Assembly (NCBI GenBank): GCA_030041195.1 | Contig: JASHOI010000122.1 | Coordinates: forward strand, 1 to 25,465 | DNA: 25,465 nucleotides | From: Streptosporangiaceae bacterium | GTDB taxonomy: Bacteria; Actinomycetota; Actinomycetes; Streptosporangiales; Streptosporangiaceae | Direction of reading: 5' to 3' | Shown here: piece by piece, positions 20,827 through 25,465 of the stretch | How positions within the stretch are numbered: the first letter of the stretch is position 1 | Layout of the letters: every line of letters begins with the position of its first letter | Notes under the pieces: model-generated | What the model was told of the DNA's origin: nothing | What the model saw: only the letters and a program-made list of their open reading frames with translations | Database searches by the model: none | Translations under genes and position numbers: made by a program

Positions 20827-22895
20827 CCGGGTTCTCGGCCGTGCTCGTCGCCGGGCTTGTGCTGCTGGCCTGCGCGGCCGCCGTCGATCTGGCGGCAGGT
20901 GCGCGGAAGCGTCTGATCGCGCCGCTGCCGTACCTGATCGGCGGAGCAGGCAGTGTGTGCCTCGCGGTCGGCGGCGCGGGAGCGCTGGCCGGACATCGCG
21001 CGACGGTATGGCCGGCGGGGGTGCTCGGGTCGGGCACGGTCGGCTTGGCCGCCGACCGGCTGTCCGGGCTGTTCCTGGTGATCGCGTTCGGCGCGGCGGC
21101 CTGGGTGTCCATGGGCTTCGCGAGTTGGGCACGCCAGGGCGGCACCAGCCGCCGCGGTCTCGGCGCGTGTTACGCACTCACGCTCGCTGCGGTCGCCGTG
21201 TTCCTGACCGCGCAGGACGCGTTCACCCTGCTGTTCGCGTGGGAAATGCTGACTGTCGCGTTCTATCTCCTGGCCGGGTTCGAGCGCGGCAAGCCCGGCC
21301 GTCCGCCGGCCGCGATGATCACGCTCGCGTTCGGGAAGGGCAGCGGGATGGCGCTGCTCGCCGGGCTGCTGCTGCTGGCAGGCAGATCGGGTTCGCTGGC
21401 GGTGGCCAGCTTCGCTCACGTGCCACCGGGCGGCGCGCGCACCACAGCACAGGTGCTGCTGCTGCTCGGCTTCGCGGTCAAGGTGGGCCTGGTTCCGTTC
21501 CAGATCTGGCTGCCGCGAGGGTACCCGGCCGCCCCGGGGCCAGCCCGGGCAGTGATGGCTGGGGTGGCGGTCAACGTCGGCTTCTACGGGATGTGGCGCA
21601 CGCTGGCGGTGCTCGGCCCGCCACCCGGCTGGCTGATCGGGCTGCTGCTGGTTCTCGCCGGCCTGACCGCGGTGCTCGGGATCGCACACGCCGCCGTGCA
21701 GATTGGCTTGCTGCGGGTGATCGCGTACTCCAGCGTGGAGAATGCCGGCCTGATCCTGGCCGGATTCGGCGTTGCCCTGGCCGGCGCGGCGGTACACGAC
21801 CGGCGTCTGGTCGCGGCCGGGCTGCTGGCCGCGACGTTGCAGGTGGTGGCGCACACTGCGGCTAAATCGCTGCTGTTCACCGCGGCAGCGGGCATGGAAT
21901 CTGTCGCGGGCACAGACGATCTCGATGCGCTGCGGGGTATAGCCAGGCTGGCACCGTGGCGGGGCACCGGGCTGGCCATCGGCGGGCTCACGCTGGCTGG
22001 GCTGCCGCCGACTGCCGGGTTCGTCTCCGAGTGGTTCCTGTTCGAGGCGCTGATGCAGCAGTTTCGGGTACCGGGGCTCGGTTTCCGGCTGGTGCTGGCG
22101 GTCGCCGGGGCCGCGGTCGCGCTGACCGCAGGATTCGCCGGCGTCACGTTCGTGCGGCTGATCGGAATGGTGGTGCTGGGCCAGCCACGGCCAGCTGGCA
22201 TCCGCCCCAAGCTGTGGGATTTCCGCCTGGGCGGCCGTACCGCGATCGCCGGACTCGGTGCGGCATGCCTGGCGATTGCCGCGCTGACGCCGCTGGAGAT
22301 CCGGGTAATCGCCGCGGGGCTCTCGCCGATCGTGCCCGCGACGGTGACCAGGGGGGCGCTCAAGGGGCCCTGGGTGCTGCAGCCGGTATTCGCGGGTTTC
22401 TCGATCCTGTCGCCGTCCTGGCTGTGGATCGCGATGCCTGCCTTGTTCGTCATAGTCGCGGTGCTCACGCTCGGCCTTTCCGGCCGTCGGCCGCTTCGCG
22501 TCCGGCGGGTGCCCGCATGGCGCTCGGCGACCGCTGGCGTGACCGGCTCTGCCCGCTATACCGCGTTCGGCTTTGCCAACCCGACCCGGCGGGTGCTCGC
22601 CACGGTGCTGCATACCAGGACCGAGGTCCGGCGATTCGCGCCCGGCGGCAGCGTGACAACGCCTGACTTGGGCGACGATCATTCTGGCCGGGACGGACCA
22701 GCCGCGCCGCACATCGGATATGAGTCGGACGTGATCGAGGTCGTCGAGCAGTACTTGTACCGGCCGTTGCTCCGCCCACTCCTGGCCCTAGGGGGAGCGG
22801 CCCGGCGGCTGCAATCCGGGCGGCTCGACGCGTATCTCGCGTACATGCTGATCGCGCTCGTCGCCGTGCTGGCCGTGGTGATCGCGCTGTCCTGA
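20823..22895 (+). CDS. hyfB: HyfB-like antiporter subunit (NuoL type)
   Basis: A 690-residue antiporter-like subunit. ATG 20823 has AAGGAG at 8 nt and overlaps the previous stop (ATGA). Key residues kept include Glu141 in LLFAWEMLTVAFY, Lys220 in FAVKVGLVPFQIWLPRG, the VIAYSSVENAG helix and Lys in HTAAKSLLF. After about residue 560 there is a long loop (GRRPLRVRRVPAW and following) and a last hydrophobic helix, as in HyfB/HycC. In E. coli hyf this gene comes first; here it is last. Confidence 0.93.
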   Translation: MTGFSAVLVAGLVLLACAAAVDLAAGARKRLIAPLPYLIGGAGSVCLAVGGAGALAGHRATVWPAGVLGSGTVGLAADRLSGLFLVIAFGAAAWVSMGFASWARQGGTSRRGLGACYALTLAAVAVFLTAQDAFTLLFAWEMLTVAFYLLAGFERGKPGRPPAAMITLAFGKGSGMALLAGLLLLAGRSGSLAVASFAHVPPGGARTTAQVLLLLGFAVKVGLVPFQIWLPRGYPAAPGPARAVMAGVAVNVGFYGMWRTLAVLGPPPGWLIGLLLVLAGLTAVLGIAHAAVQIGLLRVIAYSSVENAGLILAGFGVALAGAAVHDRRLVAAGLLAATLQVVAHTAAKSLLFTAAAGMESVAGTDDLDALRGIARLAPWRGTGLAIGGLTLAGLPPTAGFVSEWFLFEALMQQFRVPGLGFRLVLAVAGAAVALTAGFAGVTFVRLIGMVVLGQPRPAGIRPKLWDFRLGGRTAIAGLGAACLAIAALTPLEIRVIAAGLSPIVPATVTRGALKGPWVLQPVFAGFSILSPSWLWIAMPALFVIVAVLTLGLSGRRPLRVRRVPAWRSATAGVTGSARYTAFGFANPTRRVLATVLHTRTEVRRFAPGGSVTTPDLGDDHSGRDGPAAPHIGYESDVIEVVEQYLYRPLLRPLLALGGAARRLQSGRLDAYLAYMLIALVAVLAVVIALS

Positions 22896-22940
22896 CCGGG
22901 CGGCCCGGCCCGGCGGCCGCCGCAGGATCCGGTCCGCCAC

Positions 22941-22969
22941 TTGTGGCGTGGCCGGGTTGCCGCTAACAA
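22941..22969 (+). promoter_or_regulatory. Likely promoter of the fluoride-controlled USP gene
   Basis: TTGTGG (22941-22946), 17-bp spacer, TAACAA (22964-22969). The predicted transcript start is just before the aptamer at 22977. This is the best-spaced promoter seen in the window. Confidence 0.55.
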
Positions 22970-22975
22970 TGTCCC

Positions 22976-23029
22976 TGGCGATGAGGCTCGCCGTAACCGC
23001 GGGATGACAGCTCGCTGATGGCCTCTGCC
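22976..23029 (+). promoter_or_regulatory. Fluoride riboswitch (crcB RNA) 3
   Basis: GGCG-ATGAGGCT-CGCC (22977-22992), GTAACCGC, a short stem and GCTGATGGCCTCTGCC fit the fluoride aptamer throughout. CCTCTG (23022-23027) can pair, with wobbles, with TGGAGG (23051-23056) in front of GTG 23065. The fluoride-bound pseudoknot would release that site. Confidence 0.93.
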
Positions 23030-23064
23030 TATTGGCGTCCGCCCTGGTTCTGGAGGAGGTCATA

Positions 23065-23094
23065 GTGAAGAGAGCGATGGCGAGACCGAGGTGA
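23065..23094 (+). CDS. Nine-residue leader ORF before USP
   Basis: GTG 23065 lies about 6 nt after the riboswitch-controlled GGAGGAGG, reads nine codons (MKRAMARPR) and stops at TGA 23092. ATG 23099 follows 4 nt later and has only GAGG (inside the leader's end) as its own site. The peptide is likely a device for coupled re-initiation rather than a product. Confidence 0.4.
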   Translation: MKRAMARPR

Positions 23095-23098
23095 CGAG

Positions 23099-23536
23099 AT
23101 GACTGCCGGGCCGTTCCGCCGGGTGCTCGTCGGATGGGACGCTTCGGCCGACGCCGCGGAGGCGCTCTGCGCGGCGGCGGCGATCGTGGGCGGCTATGCG
23201 GGCCATGTGGTCGCGCTCACCGTCGTACCGGTTGGTCCAGAGACCGAAGCAGCGGACGAGCAGCAAAGCGAGCGGGCAGCGATCAGGCGGCGCGCCGAAG
23301 AACGTTTCGAACGGATGCGCGGGCCGGAGGTCGACGGTGTCCGGATGAGCCTGCAGATCGTCGAAGGTGGGGAGGTAGGCAGGGCGCTGTGCGCGTACGC
23401 CGCCGAGCACGGCTTCGACTTGCTGGTGCTCGGCAGGCACGGCGACGGCACGCGGCTTCGTCCGCGTCTCGGCCGGGCGGCCGAGACGGCGGCCCGCGGC
23501 AGCGCCGTCCCGGTCTTGTTGCTCAGCGCGTCGTGA
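23099..23536 (+). CDS. Universal stress protein (single USP domain)
   Basis: A 145-residue UspA-fold protein. It opens RRVLVGWDASADAAEALCAA (beta-1 and the Asp of the nucleotide site), has LTVVPVGP and FDLLVLGRHGDGT, and ends ARGSAVPVLLLS. The ATP-binding G-x2-G-x9-G-S/T pattern is only partly kept (GRHGDGT, then RLGRAAE), so nucleotide binding is uncertain. Universal stress proteins are known partners of fluoride riboswitches. Confidence 0.9.
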   Translation: MTAGPFRRVLVGWDASADAAEALCAAAAIVGGYAGHVVALTVVPVGPETEAADEQQSERAAIRRRAEERFERMRGPEVDGVRMSLQIVEGGEVGRALCAYAAEHGFDLLVLGRHGDGTRLRPRLGRAAETAARGSAVPVLLLSAS

Positions 23537-23553
23537 ACCGGACGGGCCGGGGC

Positions 23554-24735
23554 TTACCCGCCCGCGGAGTCGAGTACCGCGGCGATGCGTGTCACGATTT
23601 CGGCCAGGATCGGCTGCGGTGTGGCGAAGTTGAACCGGAAGGCTCCCGCGCCGCCGGGGCCGAACGCTGGCCCGTCGACGACCGTGACCTGCGCGCGCTC
23701 GGCGATCAGCTCGCCGGGCGACCGCGGCAGGTCCAGCGAGGAGCAGTCGAGCCACGCGAGGTAGGTGCCTTCGGGCGGCCGGTAGCGGACCCCCGGCAGG
23801 TGCCGGCCGAGCAGGCCGGCGAGCAGGCGGCGGCTGTCATCGAGGTAGCCGACGACCTCGTCCAGCCACGCCCCGCCGCGGGTGAACGCGGCGATGCTGG
23901 CGACGACCCCGGGGTTGCTGGCGCCGTGCGTGGCGAAGTAGGGCAGCTCATCCCAGCGCTGCTGGTCGGCCTCGCTGCCGAGGATCACCTGTGCGCATTT
24001 GAGGCCGGCCAGGTTCCACGCCTTGCCGGCGGACGTGGCGGTCAGCGTGTGCCCCGCCGCGGCATCGGAGGTCGATGCGTAGGGGATGTGCCGCATTCCC
24101 GGGTAGACGAGCGGGCCGTGGATCTCGTCGGCAAAGACCCGGCCGCCCCGTGAATCGACGGCGTTGGTCAGCCGCGCGATCTCGTCGGCGGTGAACACCC
24201 GCCCGAGCGGGTTGTACGGGTTGCAGAAGATCAGCAGGTGCCCGCCGCGGCGAAACGCGTCGTCTATCGCGTCGAGGTCGAGAGAAAAGAAGCCGGAGTC
24301 ACCGCGCATCGGCACCTGCAGGATCTCGCGGCCGAGGAACCCGGGAACGGCGAGGAACGGGACGTGGGCCGGCGTCGGCAGGATGACCGGGGAGCCCGGG
24401 CGCGAAAAGTGCGTGATCGCGATCTGCAGCGCCCTGAGCACGTCCGGGACGTTCCGGACCTGCGCGGGATCGACCTCCCAGCCGTAGCGGCTCCGCTGGA
24501 ATTCCGCACAGGCCGCGGCGAGTCCATCGGCCAGGCGCGGCGCCAGGTAGCCGAAGTTCGCGTCGGCGGACAGCCCGGCGAGCGCGTCGAGAATCTCTGG
24601 CGCGGCGCCGAAGTCCATCTCGGCGACGCCCGCGCCGAACCCGCCCGGTCCTGGGACCGTCCATTTGACGCTGCCGCGGGCCCGGAGCGCGTCCGCCGTG
24701 GTGCCGTCGATGACCCCTCGAATACCTCCTGCCAC
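23554..24735 (-). CDS. MalY/PatB-like PLP-dependent C-S lyase/aminotransferase
   Basis: About 393 residues, fold-type I PLP enzyme. Motifs, numbered approximately from GTG 24735: AGVAEMDFGAAPEI near the start, FCNPYNPLGRVF (the NPxNPxG loop), FADEIHGPLVYPG (Asp contacting the PLP ring nitrogen) and SAGKAWNLAGLKCA (Schiff-base Lys). The order and the SAGKAWN form point to the MalY/PatB cystathionine beta-lyase group rather than classical aspartate transaminases. Start is uncertain: GTG 24735 has AGG at about 8 nt, while ATG 24780 lies in weak sequence. It is convergent with USP. Confidence 0.85.
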   Translation of the reverse strand: MAGGIRGVIDGTTADALRARGSVKWTVPGPGGFGAGVAEMDFGAAPEILDALAGLSADANFGYLAPRLADGLAAACAEFQRSRYGWEVDPAQVRNVPDVLRALQIAITHFSRPGSPVILPTPAHVPFLAVPGFLGREILQVPMRGDSGFFSLDLDAIDDAFRRGGHLLIFCNPYNPLGRVFTADEIARLTNAVDSRGGRVFADEIHGPLVYPGMRHIPYASTSDAAAGHTLTATSAGKAWNLAGLKCAQVILGSEADQQRWDELPYFATHGASNPGVVASIAAFTRGGAWLDEVVGYLDDSRRLLAGLLGRHLPGVRYRPPEGTYLAWLDCSSLDLPRSPGELIAERAQVTVVDGPAFGPGGAGAFRFNFATPQPILAEIVTRIAAVLDSAGG

Positions 24736-24825
24736 ACCGCCATCCTGCACCTCAGCCGGCCCGGCCCAGGAACCGCCCACCGCCCCCCCATCCTGATCCC
24801 GAGCGGATCCGACCAGCCTTATTCG

Positions 24826-24877
24826 GGGTGAAGGGTCCCACGCTGTTCAAACAGGAACAGTAAGGGTCCCTTCACCC
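24826..24877. repeat. Long interrupted palindrome
   Basis: GGGTGAAGGGTCCC (24826-24839) pairs with GGGTCCCTTCACCC (24864-24877) with one mismatch. Inside, CTGTTC-AAACAG-GAACAG adds 6 bp. The whole folds into a long cruciform-capable hairpin between the methyltransferase remnant and the PLP enzyme gene, and it supplies the remnant's stop codon. It may be a terminator or one copy of a dispersed palindromic element; only one copy is in this window. Confidence 0.6.
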
Positions 24878-25088
24878 TGTATTCGTGCCGCCGCCGGGGC
24901 GGCGGCCGGCGGGGCCGCCACCACGGGGTCGTCCGCCCGTACCGGGTCGTAGTTCAGGTACCAGCCGCCGGGGGCGAGGCGGCCGAAGATCTCGGTGAAC
25001 AGGCCCTGCTTGCGCTCATCCGGCAGTTCCGGATGATCTCCGGGGACTGCCAGATGGCTGCGTTCATGTCCGGCGCCGGCTGCTCCAT
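24847..25088 (-). pseudogene. Remnant of a SAM-dependent methyltransferase
   Basis: From ATG 25088 the frame reads MEQPAPDMNAAIWQSPEIIR. A change of frame is then needed to continue as ELPDERKQGLFTEIFGRL, then APGGWYLNYDPV, the typical end-of-Rossmann segment (L-x-PGG-x-x-LN) of class I methyltransferases. The SAM-binding GxGxG region in between is missing, so an internal deletion joined the two ends. The reading then runs into the palindrome and stops at TGA 24849. About 80 codons remain of a usual 230-260. Confidence 0.6.
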
Positions 25089-25164
25089 GCGCAGCAGGCT
25101 ACCTAGCCGTCCGCTCGTGTCTGAGTTGCGAGGTCCGGAGTTGTCCCGTGTATCCTGGAGTGGT

Positions 25165-25231
25165 AACGCGATGAGGCTCGCGTAACGCCTGCGCCTCGTT
25201 TTGGCGGCTTGGGCTAATGGCCTCTACCTGC
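25165..25231 (+). promoter_or_regulatory. Fluoride riboswitch (crcB RNA) 4
   Basis: CGCG-ATGAGGCT-CGCG (25167-25182), GTAACGCC, a longer variable stem, then GCTAATGGCCTCTACC. CCTCTACCTG (25221-25230) is complementary over ten positions (one G-U) to CAGGTGGAGG (25257-25266), the Shine-Dalgarno of TTG 25272. Between them ACGCTC-TTG-GAGCGT is a perfect 6-bp hairpin that nucleates the OFF state. This is the clearest expression platform in the window. Possible promoter: TTGCGA and TATCCT upstream, 19-bp spacing. Confidence 0.92.
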
Positions 25232-25271
25232 ATGGACGCTCTTGGAGCGTTGCCTACAGGTGGAGGTAATT

Positions 25272-25465
25272 TTGTCTGTCCCAGTGCTTGTACAGGTGCT
25301 GCAGAGCCTTGTGGTCCTGTGCCTGGCGCCGCTGTACGCGGGCGTGCTCACCCGGGCCGAGGCGGTGCTCGCGTCCCGGAGGGGCCCGAGCGTGCTGCAG
25401 CCGTACCGGGACCTGGCCAAGCTGCTCCGCAAGGGCAGCGTGACCAGCGACCAGGCATCGTGGAT
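25272..25465 (+). CDS. hyfC: Second HyfC/NuoH-like membrane subunit (3'-truncated by window edge)
   Basis: TTG 25272 lies 5 nt after GGTGGAGG. The visible 64 residues begin MSVPVLVQVLQSLVVLCLAP and continue to RRGPSVLQPYRDLAKLLRKG, the same cytoplasmic loop as in the gene at 15369 (GPRVLQPYYDLAKLLRKE). It is a diverged paralogue, close to half identical over the overlap, and probably opens a second hydrogenase-4/complex-I-like operon to the right. Unlike the first, no leader ORF is used. Confidence 0.85.
   Translation, partial: MSVPVLVQVLQSLVVLCLAPLYAGVLTRAEAVLASRRGPSVLQPYRDLAKLLRKGSVTSDQASW

Noticed and set aside
20034..22712. Minus-strand open frame of 892 codons opposite the ferredoxin-NuoB and hyfB genes
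   Set aside because: The translation is Arg/Gln/Pro/His-rich with no domain pattern. It is an artefact of high third-position GC in the real plus-strand genes.

Overview
The window is about 70% GC, with GTG and TTG starts and G/C-rich third codon positions. DUF3040, SatP-like, Nudix, PAP2 and USP proteins fit a soil-type actinomycete (Actinomycetota). Genus cannot be told from the sequence. No rRNA, tRNA, CRISPR array or insertion sequence was seen.

The dominant feature is RNA-level regulation. Four fluoride (crcB) riboswitches lie at about 6852, 15200, 22976 and 25165 on the + strand. They precede a proline-rich micro-protein, a six-gene hydrogenase-4/complex-I-like operon, a universal stress protein and the start of a second hydrogenase-4-like operon. 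A second enolase-family gene sits among them; enolase is the classical fluoride target, but this gene has no visible aptamer of its own. Interleaved are seven copies of another compact pseudoknot-type RNA element, here called the GGTCCCT motif (copies A to G, both strands). Most copies lie just upstream of a start codon. In both element families the 3' strand of the aptamer-like fold can instead pair with the downstream Shine-Dalgarno, which suggests translational switches. I do not recognise the GGTCCCT motif as a named class.

Layout: 1-230, end of an unknown gene. 230-1831 (-), membrane-anchored extracellular protein. 2090-3889 (+), motif A and a dynamin-like GTPase. 3833-5491 (-), CocE/S15-type hydrolase. 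5492-6147, no confident gene, motifs B and C, then a SatP-like transporter. 6852-7849, fluoride riboswitch, proline-rich peptide, motif D, small ORFs and DUF3040. 7853-9006 (-), small genes including an ASCH protein, with motif E. 9252-10547 (+), enolase. 10685-11676 (-), HTH-array protein under motif F. 11774-12500 (-), three overlapping small genes including an Lrp/AsnC-type RAM domain. 12711-13844 (+), PAP2 and Nudix. 13841-15137 (-), MFS transporter under motif G. 15200-22895 (+), fluoride riboswitch and hydrogenase-4-like operon. 22976-23536, fluoride riboswitch and USP. 23554-24735 (-), MalY-like PLP enzyme. Then a palindrome, a methyltransferase remnant, and a fourth fluoride riboswitch driving a second NuoH/HyfC-like gene cut by the window edge.

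The hydrogenase-4-like operon keeps its ion-channel subunits with intact charged residues. Its large subunit lacks the NiFe cysteine pairs and its NuoB-like subunit lacks all four N2-cluster cysteines. It therefore looks like a fluoride-induced membrane ion machine that has lost hydrogenase chemistry. Its true activity cannot be read from sequence.
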